DNA from: Spirosoma rigui
GTDB taxonomy: Bacteria > Bacteroidota > Bacteroidia > Cytophagales > Spirosomataceae
Length of the DNA stretch: 64,000 bases
Assembly: GCF_002067135.1 (NCBI RefSeq)
Contig: NZ_CP020105.1
Coordinates: forward strand, 4,402,001-4,466,000
Direction of reading: 5' to 3'
This document shows positions 1 through 8,335 of this stretch, piece after piece. Both the position numbers and the translations under genes were made by a program. Each line of letters begins with the position of its first letter. The stretch's first letter is position 1. The notes under the pieces were generated by a model, which saw only the letters and a list, made by a program, of their open reading frames with translations, did no database searches and was not told the origin of the DNA.

Positions 1-666
1 GACAACATTGGTCGTCTCCGACGATTTCACGTGGGTATAGCGTTGCCGGAACACGTCGATCAGGATCGCCAGGGTATGCTGGCAGATGGCCGGGTCGTCG
101 GCTTTGAACGACAATTCCAGCATATCGCTGGAGTTTTTCCGTACCACCGTGAGCCGGCTGGTGATGCCGTCAATGTCGTAATTTGACTTAGAGTCGTAAA
201 GAATCTTCTTAAGGAGGTTGTTCTCCGGCCGCTTCACCATTTGCCGGATCCGTTCGTAGGTAGCGCCCTCATTGCGGGGTACTACGATCTGGGCCCGGTG
301 CTTTTTGTCGACCAGCTCGGCCAGAGCCGCAAATCCTTTTTTATTGAGCGTATACGGATCGGGTTTGGTCAGGACCAGGTGACTGGCCAGCAAATGCATG
401 GACACATCCTCGATCGTCTCGCCCGACTTAATCGTGGTGATGAGGTTATCGAAGGCGTTGTTGACAGCGTAGTTATCGAGCCGCGAGTCTTCGCTGCTGG
501 TGATCGAGTAACCCGACGCGAGACCGGTATAAATGGTGGCATCCGTCACGTAGTCCCGCTGCATGTCGCGGGTGGAGTAAAAGACGGTACCCGCCGAGAT
601 GACGGGCAGCAGCAGGAGCCAGATCCACTTCCGTTTCAGGATTCGTTTGATAAGGAGTAGGTTCAT
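1..666 (-). CDS. Wzz/GumC-like polysaccharide chain-length determinant (partial)
   Basis: The reading frame is open from the ATG at 666 to the left edge, giving the first 222 residues of a longer protein. It starts with a basic segment (KRILKRKWIW) followed by one membrane span (about residues 14-30). A periplasmic part of mixed alpha/beta character follows, as in the chain-length determinants and polysaccharide co-polymerases of Wzx/Wzy exopolysaccharide systems. These inner-membrane proteins set polymer length and contact the export channel. The gene starts 7 bp after the TolC-like gene upstream, so the two are probably one transcript. The Wzz assignment rests on topology, the N-terminal pattern and the glycosyltransferase neighbours. 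The C-terminal half, including any second membrane span or tyrosine kinase domain, lies outside the window. Confidence 0.75.
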   Translation of the reverse strand, partial: MNLLLIKRILKRKWIWLLLLPVISAGTVFYSTRDMQRDYVTDATIYTGLASGYSITSSEDSRLDNYAVNNAFDNLITTIKSGETIEDVSMHLLASHLVLTKPDPYTLNKKGFAALAELVDKKHRAQIVVPRNEGATYERIRQMVKRPENNLLKKILYDSKSNYDIDGITSRLTVVRKNSSDMLELSFKADDPAICQHTLAILIDVFRQRYTHVKSSETTNVV

Positions 667-673
667 GGGCCGG

Positions 674-1498
674 TCAGTGCTTGGCTATCAGTTGGGCCAG
701 GTCAACACCAACCAGAGCGACCATATCATACAGGAAGCTCAGCATGTCGCCCCGCTCCTTTTCTACGTTGTGCTGCGCAATGGCGTTGACGTTGCTGCTG
801 CTGGCCAGGTTAGCCGCGCTGATTTTACCCTGCTGCATCTCTACCTCGGCCACCCGGTAGGCCATCATGGCCAGCTGGGCATCCCGAATCCGGATACCCA
901 GCAACCGGTGGGCCGTCAACAGGCCCTGGTAGGTTCGGTTGAGGTCCCGCTTCAGTTCGAGTTTGCTGATGTCTTTCCGGGCCGATGCCGCGCTGAGTTC
1001 GGCCCGCATCTGGTTGATCTTGTGTCGCCGGCCCAGCAACTCCGACACCGGTACCTGGATATTTATTCCCATACGCCGGCCGTTGATGGACTGCAGAAAA
1101 TCGCTGGCGACGGTACCGGTATTGAGGTAGGCCTGATTGCCGGTAGCATACGTAAAGAACGGGCTGACAACCTGCAGAACGGCCACTTTACTCAGGCTCA
1201 GGCTCGCCACTTTTCCGTCTACCATGGCCTCTTCAAACCGTACCAGTGGGGAGTGCCGAACGGCAATCTCGTATAAACTGTCGAAGGGCAGTAGCTGGTC
1301 GGCCAGGCTCTTCGAAACGTCCAGCAGGATGGTATCCGGTTCGGTCACCACCGGATGTAACGGCTCGCTGACCACGGCCTGCCCGGCGCGGGAGGGTTGC
1401 GCCAAGCAGGCAGGCAGAAATGTAAGCACCAAGCAAAAAACAGTAAGTAGAATACTAGAAGCACTATATACAGGATAATTTTGGCCGCCTACTGCCAT
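674..1498 (-). CDS. Short TolC-family outer membrane channel protein
   Basis: This 274-residue exported protein has a hydrophobic leader at residues 14-33. The leader ends in a possible lipobox (LPAC, Cys31), so it may be a lipoprotein. The mature part contains the typical TolC helical pattern: an N-terminal stretch around FDSLYEIAVRHSP, then long amphipathic helices with regularly spaced Gln, Ala and Arg. TolC proteins are usually 420-500 residues with two repeats. This one is about half that size and appears to hold a single repeat. It lies directly upstream of the Wzz-like gene, so it probably serves polysaccharide export rather than drug efflux (inference). The family call is fairly safe; the substrate is not visible. 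Confidence 0.75.
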   Translation of the reverse strand: MAVGGQNYPVYSASSILLTVFCLVLTFLPACLAQPSRAGQAVVSEPLHPVVTEPDTILLDVSKSLADQLLPFDSLYEIAVRHSPLVRFEEAMVDGKVASLSLSKVAVLQVVSPFFTYATGNQAYLNTGTVASDFLQSINGRRMGINIQVPVSELLGRRHKINQMRAELSAASARKDISKLELKRDLNRTYQGLLTAHRLLGIRIRDAQLAMMAYRVAEVEMQQGKISAANLASSSNVNAIAQHNVEKERGDMLSFLYDMVALVGVDLAQLIAKH

Positions 1499-1525
1499 GA
1501 CTGTAAACTTTATGTTTTTTATTCT

Positions 1526-1545
1526 GTAAATATATATACATTTAC
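1526..1545. promoter_or_regulatory. AT-rich 20-bp imperfect palindrome between divergent genes
   Basis: GTAAATATATATACATTTAC reads almost the same on both strands (18 of 20 positions). It lies in the 116-bp gap between the divergent TolC-like gene (minus) and the glycosyltransferase (plus). It could be a regulator's operator or simply an AT-rich promoter region. No clear TAnnTTTG box was found beside it. Confidence 0.35.
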
Positions 1546-1614
1546 TTAGTTATTTACCCACTTGTGGTTAGGTATTTTTACATTTAGCATCAAACTATCT
1601 ACTTCGTACCGTCG

Positions 1615-2832
1615 ATGGGCACCGATTTTGTTATTGTTGGCATCCAACCCTGGCACCTGCCGCTGGGCGGAAACTGCAAAGACATTGCGCTTGAGTTATC
1701 AAAAAGCTACCGGGTCTTGTACGTTAATCCCCCTGTCGACCGTGTTACGGCCTGGAAAAGCCGGACGAGGAAGTCCGGCCCGGCTGAAACGCTGGTACAG
1801 ATCAGCGCTACGTGCTGGGTATTCACACCCGGCATCCGGATCGAATCCCTCAACTGGCTTCCCGACAACTGGCTGTTCGATTGGCTCAACCGCATCAACA
1901 ACCGGCGGTTTGCCGGGTGCATCCGGCGGGCGATCCGTACGCTTGGCTTTACGCAGTTCAACCTCTTTAATGACAGCGATATGATTCGCAGTTTTTACCT
2001 GAGCGAGTTGCTGAAGCCCCGGCAGTTCATCTACTACACGCGGGATAACCTGCTAACGGTGGATTACTGGAAACGACACGGGCAGCGCCTTGAACCCGCG
2101 CTGATGCGAAAAGCGAGTCTGGTCGTCAGCAACTCAGCCTACCTCGCCCGCCTGGCCAGCCAGCATAATCCGGTTACCTTCGACATTGGGCAGGGCTGCA
2201 ACCTGACCCAGTTCAATGCGTCCGTTTCCCACCCGGTCCCGGCCGACCTGCGCTCCGTCGCTTTTCCAAAAATTGGCTACATCGGGGCGCTCAATGCATC
2301 CCGTCTGAACATAAACTGGCTTCTGGCTCTTGCTACCAGCCGCCCCGACTGGAACCTGGTACTGGTTGGGCCGGAAGACGACGCGTTCCGGACCAGTGCC
2401 CTGCACGGGCTGGCCAACGTTCATTTTCTCGGCAGCAAACCGATGGCCGATCTGCCCGCTTACCTGCAGCACCTCGACGTAGCAATCAACCCGCAGCAGC
2501 TCAACGACCTGACCATTGGCAACTACCCCCGCAAGGTGGACGAGTACCTGGCTATGGGCAAACCGGTTGTTGCCCTCGATACGGAGACCATGCAGCTGTT
2601 TGCAGACTACGTCATCCTGGCCAAAACCTTCGGTCAGTTTATGGACGGTATCGACAAAGCACTCGCCGGCGAAATGCCCGCCCCGCCGGCAGCCTGCATC
2701 GACTTTGCCCGGTCGCATACGTGGGCTCAATCGGTGGCGAAACTCATGCAGGCTATCCGTAGTGTAACAACGCTCAAAACCCTCACCGCAACTTTTCAAA
2801 ACGATGACTCTGTCAGGCTTTCTTCAAAATAA
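1615..2832 (+). CDS. Glycosyltransferase, GT4-like (exopolysaccharide locus)
   Basis: This 405-residue protein is built like a GT-B glycosyltransferase. An N-terminal Rossmann half contains a Gly-rich loop near residue 18 (LPLGGN). A C-terminal half has IGYIGAL near residue 222 and the nucleotide-sugar site region [18 protein letters not shown] at 303-320, with Glu310. It resembles teichuronic-acid-type transferases of the TuaH kind. It would add a sugar to a lipid-linked repeat unit at the inner face of the membrane. It is transcribed away from the Wzz/TolC pair, and its last 29 bp overlap the next gene, so translation of the two is probably coupled. The sugar specificity cannot be read from sequence. 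Confidence 0.82.
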   Translation: MGTDFVIVGIQPWHLPLGGNCKDIALELSKSYRVLYVNPPVDRVTAWKSRTRKSGPAETLVQISATCWVFTPGIRIESLNWLPDNWLFDWLNRINNRRFAGCIRRAIRTLGFTQFNLFNDSDMIRSFYLSELLKPRQFIYYTRDNLLTVDYWKRHGQRLEPALMRKASLVVSNSAYLARLASQHNPVTFDIGQGCNLTQFNASVSHPVPADLRSVAFPKIGYIGALNASRLNINWLLALATSRPDWNLVLVGPEDDAFRTSALHGLANVHFLGSKPMADLPAYLQHLDVAINPQQLNDLTIGNYPRKVDEYLAMGKPVVALDTETMQLFADYVILAKTFGQFMDGIDKALAGEMPAPPAACIDFARSHTWAQSVAKLMQAIRSVTTLKTLTATFQNDDSVRLSSK

Positions 2833-3457
2833 CAAGCGCATCAAACGCTGGACCCACTACCTGCTGATCCCCACGGGGCAAGCCCGGCCGCGCCGGTGGG
2901 TGAGCTGGCTGGTAAATCCATTCATCCACAAAAAAGGAGCGGGAGCCCGTATCTGCCGCTCCGTCCGGCTGGATGTACTTCCCTTCCGGCAGTTCGAACT
3001 GGGCGAACGCTCCACCGTCGAGGATTTCTGTACGCTTAACAACGGCGTGGGCGATATCAGGGTGGGCAGCTTCTCCCGGGTGGGTATCGGCAGCGTCGTT
3101 ATCGGTCCTGTCACCGTTGGCAATCAGGTTATCATTGCCCAGCACGTTGTTATTTCCGGATTGAACCATACCTACGAGTCGGTTGACCTGCCCATTCGGC
3201 AGCAACCCGTTGTCAGCCAGCCGGTCGTTATCGAAGACGAGTGCTGGATCGGGTCCAATGCCGTCATCACGGCGGGCGTCCGGGTTGGCAAACACGCGGT
3301 CGTAGCGGCTGGCAGCATCGTCACCAAGAATGTGCCGGCCTATACGGTCGTGGCCGGCAACCCCGCCCGGGTCATCAAATACTACGACCAGGAGCGCCGG
3401 GTCTGGGTAAAAAATAAGCCCGCGCCCGTAGCGCATGGCGTCCGGTATCCGAACTGA
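2804..3457 (+). CDS. Left-handed beta-helix acyltransferase (WcaF/maltose O-acetyltransferase-like)
   Basis: The 217-residue product contains repeated hexapeptides from about residue 60 to 190 (for example [13 protein letters not shown]), the signature of the left-handed beta-helix O-acetyltransferases. A likely catalytic His sits in the loop [10 protein letters not shown] near residue 125. The C-terminal part has the family's closing segment ([12 protein letters not shown]). Enzymes of this group use acetyl-CoA to acetylate sugars in surface polysaccharides. The gene overlaps the glycosyltransferase by 29 bp, which supports a joint role in decorating the same polymer. The acceptor is unknown. 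Confidence 0.85.
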   Translation: MTLSGFLQNNKRIKRWTHYLLIPTGQARPRRWVSWLVNPFIHKKGAGARICRSVRLDVLPFRQFELGERSTVEDFCTLNNGVGDIRVGSFSRVGIGSVVIGPVTVGNQVIIAQHVVISGLNHTYESVDLPIRQQPVVSQPVVIEDECWIGSNAVITAGVRVGKHAVVAAGSIVTKNVPAYTVVAGNPARVIKYYDQERRVWVKNKPAPVAHGVRYPN

Positions 3458-3526
3458 CCAACCGCCGGGCCGCTCCGCAGCGCCCTGCCTCTACCACCCT
3501 TCCCTCCCACCCGTAACTTTCCAACC

Positions 3527-4582
3527 ATGCACGCGCCCCATCTGCACCCGGAACGAAGTCCGTTCATCGACTTCGCTAAAGGCTTCTCGATCCTGACGAT
3601 CGTGGTATTTCATTACCTGCTGACGCTGGAGCTCCGGGGGAGCCTCGCGCAGGCCATCCGAGTGGGCGGGGCCGGCGTTCACCTGTTCATGTTTGCCTCC
3701 GGCTTTGGCCTGGCCCTGGGAAAACAACAGGGGTTCGGTCAGTTTCTGTCCCGGCGATTCAAAAAGGTACTGATCCCCTACTACGTTGTCGTGACGGTGA
3801 TTTTTGGTCTGAACCTGTTGCTGGGCCTGTATCCGGCCGGGTTCGGCGCCTATTTGTCGCACCTCTTTCTGTACAAGATGTTTATCGACGACTACAACAG
3901 CAGTTTCGGTTATCACTTCTGGTTCATCTCGGCCATCATCCAGTTCTACCTGGCCTTTCCGCTCATTGACCGGCTGGTCAGGCGGCTGACTCCCGGCAGG
4001 GCGGTGGCGACGGGTCTGATCGTTTCCCTGAGTTATACCAGCTTCGTATACCTGATTGGCAAGGGCGATCAACGGGTATGGAATAGTTTTTCCCTTCAGT
4101 TTTTCTGGGAGTTCGTGCTGGGGATGGTCATTGCCCGTACCCGACTCCTGCCTGCGTTGCTGGCAACGGCCTGGCCCGTTGTGCTGGCCAGCAGCCTGGC
4201 CGGATTCGCCGGTATGTGGCTGCTGGCATTCATGGGCGGGAGCGTCGGCCGGGCGTTCAATGATTATTTTTCGTTCATCGGCTACACGAGCGCCTGCCTG
4301 CTCGTTTACAAAATCGGCACCCACGGCATCAGACCACTGGCGCAGGCTTTTACGGCAATAGGATCATTCTCTTACTCGCTCTACCTGATTCATTACCTGG
4401 TACTGCACCTGTATCTGCACCTGGTCCGGATCGGGCAGCCGCGGCTTATCGACCTCACCGTGGCGCTGGCGCTTTCGCTGCTGGGCGCGTTTTACGTCGA
4501 AAAGGGTATGCAGTGGCTGCTGAGCCAACTCGACCGGAGCCGACCGGCGTCAACCTTGGCGCTGACTGGCTCTGAAGGATGA
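3527..4582 (+). CDS. Membrane acyltransferase, acyltransferase-3 (OafA-like) family
   Basis: The 351-residue protein has about ten hydrophobic segments. It starts with the family's first-helix pattern: RSPFIDFAKGFSILTIVVFHY carries the FID.AKG..I motif and a conserved His. Members transfer acyl groups across the membrane to sugars of O-antigen or exopolysaccharide. It lies 69 bp after the beta-helix acetyltransferase in the same direction, which fits a second modification enzyme of the same polysaccharide. The C-terminus is cytoplasmic and polar. Start at 3527 is supported by the motif being close to the N-terminus. Only short, weak hairpins follow the gene. Confidence 0.83.
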   Translation: MHAPHLHPERSPFIDFAKGFSILTIVVFHYLLTLELRGSLAQAIRVGGAGVHLFMFASGFGLALGKQQGFGQFLSRRFKKVLIPYYVVVTVIFGLNLLLGLYPAGFGAYLSHLFLYKMFIDDYNSSFGYHFWFISAIIQFYLAFPLIDRLVRRLTPGRAVATGLIVSLSYTSFVYLIGKGDQRVWNSFSLQFFWEFVLGMVIARTRLLPALLATAWPVVLASSLAGFAGMWLLAFMGGSVGRAFNDYFSFIGYTSACLLVYKIGTHGIRPLAQAFTAIGSFSYSLYLIHYLVLHLYLHLVRIGQPRLIDLTVALALSLLGAFYVEKGMQWLLSQLDRSRPASTLALTGSEG

Positions 4583-4699
4583 GTCTGGCTGCGGGACGGG
4601 TCACCGCCCCGTAGCGAACCACTCGGTAACTCGACCGGTCAAAAAGGCTGGTTTGGGTAAGATTACGGTCGCTGGCTGGTGCATCCCCCGCACCTTTCG

Positions 4700-4707
4700 T
4701 ACCTTTG
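4700..4707 (+). promoter_or_regulatory. Bacteroidota -7 box TACCTTTG
   Basis: TACCTTTG matches the TAnnTTTG -7 consensus of the Bacteroidota housekeeping sigma factor. It lies 19 bp before the ATG at 4727. A transcript starting just after it would exclude the in-frame ATG at 4679, so 4727 is the better start. No convincing -33 TTTG is seen. Confidence 0.5.
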
Positions 4708-4726
4708 CGGCCTTTTTACAGTACAA

Positions 4727-5413
4727 ATGAGTCTTTTATCACCTGATCCAACCAGCGATCTGGCCTGGCAGGCTGCCTGGCGACACCCGGTTTTTCGTTG
4801 GAAGTTATGCCTGGGCATCCTGGGCGTACTTATTCTGCTAGTGACTTTTACGCCGTTTTTTCAATTCATTGAACGGCATAACGGCCCTGTTCTCAACGAC
4901 TGGATTCTCGACCAGTTGCCCCCCCGCGACGTATCGATTCCTTTGTTTCTGACCATCTGGGCAGCGGCCATACTCATCCTGTACCGCGCCCGGCGCAGCC
5001 CGGTTATTTTTATCCTTTTCATTTACAGCTACATCATCGTCAGCCTGGCGCGGATGCTGACCATCAATCTGTTTCCGCTCAACCCGCCCGACGGACTTAT
5101 TCCCCTGATCGACCCGATCAGCAATGCCTTTTACGGGAAGACGTACATTACCAAAGACCTTTTCTTCTCGGGCCATACGTCGAGTATTCTGCTGATTTTT
5201 CTGTGTCTGCGCCGGCGTTGGGATCGATTACTGGTCCTGATTGGTTCAATCGTGGTGGGCGGACTGCTGCTGGTGCAACACGTTCACTACAGCATTGATG
5301 TTCTGGGCGCGTTCGTCTTTACCTACCCGCTCTACCGGCTTGGCAAACGGTTGGCCCTGGGCGGCTGGCACTACGTTGAAATGCAGGAAAAGGAAAACAC
5401 ACCGATAGATTAA
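4727..5413 (+). CDS. Sphingomyelin-synthase-like membrane phosphotransferase/phosphatase (PAP2_C type)
   Basis: This 228-residue membrane protein has about six spans and the three motifs of the sphingomyelin-synthase branch of the PAP2 superfamily. They are a central Arg-containing segment ARMLTINLFPLNPP (about 108-121), KDLFFSGHTS with His150, and HYSIDVLGA with His187 and Asp191. The two His and the Asp form the catalytic triad in characterised sphingomyelin synthases, which move a phospho-headgroup from a glycerolipid to ceramide. Here the job could be headgroup transfer or phosphate removal on a membrane lipid or undecaprenyl carrier (inference). The start at 4727 was chosen over 4679 because a -7 box lies between them. 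Confidence 0.7.
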   Translation: MSLLSPDPTSDLAWQAAWRHPVFRWKLCLGILGVLILLVTFTPFFQFIERHNGPVLNDWILDQLPPRDVSIPLFLTIWAAAILILYRARRSPVIFILFIYSYIIVSLARMLTINLFPLNPPDGLIPLIDPISNAFYGKTYITKDLFFSGHTSSILLIFLCLRRRWDRLLVLIGSIVVGGLLLVQHVHYSIDVLGAFVFTYPLYRLGKRLALGGWHYVEMQEKENTPID

Positions 5414-5837
5414 CAGAAAATCATTAGATCGATACGGCAGCGGACTTTCCTGTCCATAATTCCGGGGAACCAACCAACTTTAACGAAGCAGGAATTTGCA
5501 CAAAACAGACCGAAAAGTAAATCACCACTGTTCGGCTTTACCCGTTTAATCCAGTTAACCCTTAGACAACGGAACCTTGTTTTGGCTCCGCTAACCGGCC
5601 GAACAAGCATATTCAGCGTTGCTATCCACTAAAAACGCCCGCTTATCCGCCAGACGTAACATTAAAAACATAATGTCCCATAATTAAAGTCACATTAATT
5701 AAATTGCGGCACAGTAAGGCAAAAATTGTAAATTTTGTAGATTTGGGACTTTATACCAGCGTAGCAACCAAACCATTGTCAACCGGCGATGTTGGCGTTT
5801 AGTCTAAAGCAGCAGACCCGTTTAGTAAACCACCGAT
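5414..5837. other. AT-rich intergenic region, 424 bp
   Basis: No plausible gene is seen. The last 200 bases are clearly more AT-rich than the surroundings and hold the candidate -7 box of the next gene. No terminator-like hairpin is evident after 5413. Confidence 0.5.
5738..5745 (+). promoter_or_regulatory. Bacteroidota -7 box TAGATTTG
   Basis: TAGATTTG fits TAnnTTTG and lies 92 bp before the ATG at 5838, implying a leader of about 85 nt. A near-match (TAAATTTT) begins 9 bp earlier. No good -33 element was found, so the assignment is tentative. Confidence 0.4.
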
Positions 5838-6653
5838 ATGAGCAAAATAAACTTGCCGCCCTTTACTCTGGGCGAAACCATTACCCCTGAGCAACGCCAG
5901 TTTTTCAACAAAAATGGGGTCATCGTTTTTCGTAACTTCATTAACCCCGAAACGGTCCGGTTATTTATCAGTGAAACCGAGCGTATCGAGAAGGAATGGC
6001 TTGCTGAAGGGCGTGATAAGGTCAATGGCGTTCCATTGAAGTTCGGGCAGGACGAAGCGGGCAATCCAATGATCCAGCGGATGTGTTTCCTGTCGCAATA
6101 CAGCACCGCCCTGCACGAGTTCCTTCAGGACCCACGCCTGCAGGCCGTTGTCGATCTGCTGCAACCCTACGAAGGGCGTATCGCCGAGATCGAGAAGGAT
6201 GGGCTGATCATGAATCACTACATCCGGAACCCGAACAGCAAATTCTCGCAGATGGGCTGGCATACCGACAGTCCGCGGGATATCTTCCTCGGCCAGCGGA
6301 TCATGCCGATGCTGAACGTTGGTATCCACCTCAACGCGACGCCTTACGAAAACGGGGGGCTGCGCGTTATTCCGGGTACTCACAAGCAGGGAATTCTTAA
6401 AATGCTGTTCCGCAAGAAATACTTCGTCGACAATGACCCCGACAAGCACGAAGTAGGCTTTGACATGAACGCGGGCGACCTGTCGGTTCATGATGGACGG
6501 ATCTGGCACCGGGCGCAGCAGTCTCCGCACGTAGGCGAGGCCAGCCGCCGGCGTGTAATGTACGTTCCCGTCGTTACGGGCAAGTACATGCCCAAAGACG
6601 AGAATAGCAAAACGCCGTTCTACCACCGGTTCATTTCTAAAGTAAACATCTAA
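5838..6653 (+). CDS. Phytanoyl-CoA dioxygenase (PhyH) family protein
   Basis: The 271-residue protein has the Fe(II)/2-oxoglutarate oxygenase triad. The first two metal ligands are His142 and Asp144 in GWHTDSP, and the distal His224 is in RIWHRAQ. An Arg pair (about 238-239) is positioned to bind the 2-oxoglutarate carboxylate. PhyH enzymes hydroxylate diverse small molecules, using oxygen and 2-oxoglutarate. No signal peptide is present, so it is cytoplasmic. It stands alone: a long AT-rich gap precedes it and a strong terminator hairpin follows at 6669-6730. The substrate is not predictable. A second, unrelated PhyH gene occurs at 10745-11731. Confidence 0.88.
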   Translation: MSKINLPPFTLGETITPEQRQFFNKNGVIVFRNFINPETVRLFISETERIEKEWLAEGRDKVNGVPLKFGQDEAGNPMIQRMCFLSQYSTALHEFLQDPRLQAVVDLLQPYEGRIAEIEKDGLIMNHYIRNPNSKFSQMGWHTDSPRDIFLGQRIMPMLNVGIHLNATPYENGGLRVIPGTHKQGILKMLFRKKYFVDNDPDKHEVGFDMNAGDLSVHDGRIWHRAQQSPHVGEASRRRVMYVPVVTGKYMPKDENSKTPFYHRFISKVNI

Positions 6654-6668
6654 TAACAGTTCGTCTGT

Positions 6669-6730
6669 TAACGATTCGGTCAGTGGTTGCGCGCGTGTTA
6701 AACCCGCGTCAGCCACTGACCGAATCGTTA
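6669..6730 (+). terminator. Hairpin terminator, 18-bp perfect stem
   Basis: The arms 6669-6686 and 6713-6730 are perfect reverse complements. A further GC-rich partial pairing lies inside the 26-nt loop. It sits 15 bp after the oxygenase stop codon. Confidence 0.75.
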
Positions 6731-6753
6731 AAGGGCATACTACTAACGTATTT

Positions 6754-7527
6754 ATGGCTTACGCCCTCATTACCGGAGCGAGTAAAGGCATTGGTCTGGC
6801 CATTGCCGACGAACTGGCCCGCCGGTCGTTCGATCTGCTGCTGGTAGCCCGGTCGGAGTCGCTGCTGAAGAGCGAGTCGCAACGGCTGGCAACCACCTAC
6901 GGGGTTAAAACGAATTACCTCGCCATTGACCTGGCCGACACCGGAGCCGCGCAGGCCGTGTTCGACTGGTGCACGCGCTACGGCTACCCCGTTCAGATGC
7001 TGGTCAACAACGCAGGCTATGGCCTCAGCGGCCCCTTCGAGAGCCACCCCCTCGCTGAACACCTCGACATGCTCAGCGTCAACAATGGTACGCTGGTCAA
7101 ACTCACCTACCTGTTTCTGCCCCAGCTCAGGCAGCAGTCAAAAGCTTATATTCTCAACATCGGTAGTTCAGCGGCTTATCAGGCCGTACCCCGCCTGAGT
7201 CTTTACGCAGCCTCCAAAGCTTTCGTGTTGCAGTTTAGCCGGGGACTGCATCAGGAGTTGCGACGTACAGCCGTCTCCGTTACCTGCGTATGTCCCGGCG
7301 CTACCGACACGGGTTTCGTAAACCGGGCTCAGATTGGCGAGAAAGGCCGTAAAGCCGCCGAACGCGTGAACATGACCCCTGCCGACGTAGCCCGGCAGGC
7401 CGTTACCGCCACCCTGGCGGGCAAAGCCGAAGTTGTCACCGGCGTTGTCAATAAACTGGGCAAACTGATGGCCTGGCTCCTGCCCAAAGGCGTAGTTGAA
7501 CAGGCTGCCGGCAGTATCTACGAATAG
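6754..7527 (+). CDS. Short-chain dehydrogenase/reductase (SDR)
   Basis: A 257-residue classical SDR. It has the NAD(P)-binding TGASKGIG at residues 7-14, the structural NNAGYG motif, and the catalytic Ser-Tyr-Lys in SSAAY...YAASK. It closely matches the bacterial DltE/YqjQ-like group of SDRs that reduce ketones or oxidise secondary alcohols. The protein has no leader and acts in the cytoplasm. A basic residue (Arg) soon after the glycine motif would favour NADPH, but this is only suggestive. It is monocistronic between two perfect-stem terminators, so the neighbours give no clue to its substrate. Confidence 0.9.
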   Translation: MAYALITGASKGIGLAIADELARRSFDLLLVARSESLLKSESQRLATTYGVKTNYLAIDLADTGAAQAVFDWCTRYGYPVQMLVNNAGYGLSGPFESHPLAEHLDMLSVNNGTLVKLTYLFLPQLRQQSKAYILNIGSSAAYQAVPRLSLYAASKAFVLQFSRGLHQELRRTAVSVTCVCPGATDTGFVNRAQIGEKGRKAAERVNMTPADVARQAVTATLAGKAEVVTGVVNKLGKLMAWLLPKGVVEQAAGSIYE

Positions 7528-7580
7528 TTTATCACAGGGGAGCCCGGCAAAGAAAACTTGCCGGGCTCCCCTGTGATAAA
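7528..7580. terminator. Bidirectional terminator, 23-bp perfect stem
   Basis: Arms 7528-7550 and 7558-7580 pair perfectly around the loop AGAAAAC. The hairpin begins right after the SDR stop codon and serves the convergent kinase gene as well. Each outer end carries TTTA/TAAA. Confidence 0.85.
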
Positions 7581-7595
7581 CATCTGTATGATCAG

Positions 7596-8246
7596 CTAGC
7601 GGTCGACCAGCGTCGCCAGCCGGGCGTCAATCTGACGGATTACCTCGGCAAAATCGTCGGGGCGAGTGGCGTAGTCCAGTTCATTCACGTCGATAACTAA
7701 CAGTTCACCCTCGCTATACGACCCGGCAAATTCCTCGTAGAGCCGATTCAGGCTACTCAGGTACGCATCGCTGATCGATTGCTCGAATGAGCGCCCCCGC
7801 TTCCGGATCTGGCCCCGTAGCTTGGGCAGATCAGCGCGGAGGTAGATCATCAGGTCAGGGGGCCGAACGAGGCTTTTCATGTTGTCGAACAGCGTTTGGT
7901 AAGTCTCGTAGTCGCGCTCGGTCATACTACCGCTCTCGCGCAGGTTCCGGGCAAAAATAGCGGCATCTTCGTAAATAGTCCGATCCTGCACCACGGCGGT
8001 GGGGTGGCTGCTGTCCAGCCGACTGGCCTGCCGGATGGCCGATATCTTCCGAACCTGATCAAAACGGCTGTTCAGAAAATACACCTGCAGGTTAAAGGCC
8101 CAGCGCGGCATATCGTCGTAGAAATCGGCGAGGTAGGGGTTACCCTCTACGGCTTCGTACAGAACGTGCCAGCCGTAATAGGTAGCCAGTTGTTCGGCCA
8201 GGGTCGTCTTTCCGGCGCCGATATTTCCTGTAATGGCAATGTGCAT
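7596..8246 (-). CDS. Deoxynucleoside kinase (dGK/dAK family)
   Basis: The 216-residue protein is a typical member of the dNK/TK2-like family. The P-loop GNIGAGKT is at residues 7-14, followed by the substrate-binding Glu region YEAVEGNPY, the DRT motif (QDRTIYEDA) and the Arg-rich lid RGQIRKRGR. It phosphorylates deoxynucleosides (usually purine deoxynucleosides in Bacteroidota and Firmicutes homologues) with ATP, in the salvage pathway. It is divergent from trhO, with about 90 bp between start codons. The specificity between deoxyadenosine, deoxyguanosine and pyrimidines cannot be settled by eye. Confidence 0.92.
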   Translation of the reverse strand: MHIAITGNIGAGKTTLAEQLATYYGWHVLYEAVEGNPYLADFYDDMPRWAFNLQVYFLNSRFDQVRKISAIRQASRLDSSHPTAVVQDRTIYEDAAIFARNLRESGSMTERDYETYQTLFDNMKSLVRPPDLMIYLRADLPKLRGQIRKRGRSFEQSISDAYLSSLNRLYEEFAGSYSEGELLVIDVNELDYATRPDDFAEVIRQIDARLATLVDR

Positions 8247-8307
8247 AAAAAAATGGGGAGCAGGTAATGGGGTCCTTTTCGGGGAACGAAGTTCCGCGAA
8301 ATGCGTT

Positions 8308-8315
8308 TAATTTTG
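8308..8315 (+). promoter_or_regulatory. Bacteroidota -7 box TAATTTTG
   Basis: TAATTTTG is an exact TAnnTTTG match, 21 bp before the ATG at 8336. It supports that start over the in-frame ATG at 8267, which lies upstream of the box. A small inverted repeat, GGAAC-GAA-GTTCC, is at 8283-8295. Confidence 0.55.
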
Positions 8316-8335
8316 TTAAAAAGTTAACAGTTGGC

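Noticed and set aside
241-1276. Plus-strand frames of 139 and 225 codons
   Set aside because: They lie opposite the Wzz-like and TolC-like genes, whose minus-strand products carry clear family features. The plus frames show none.
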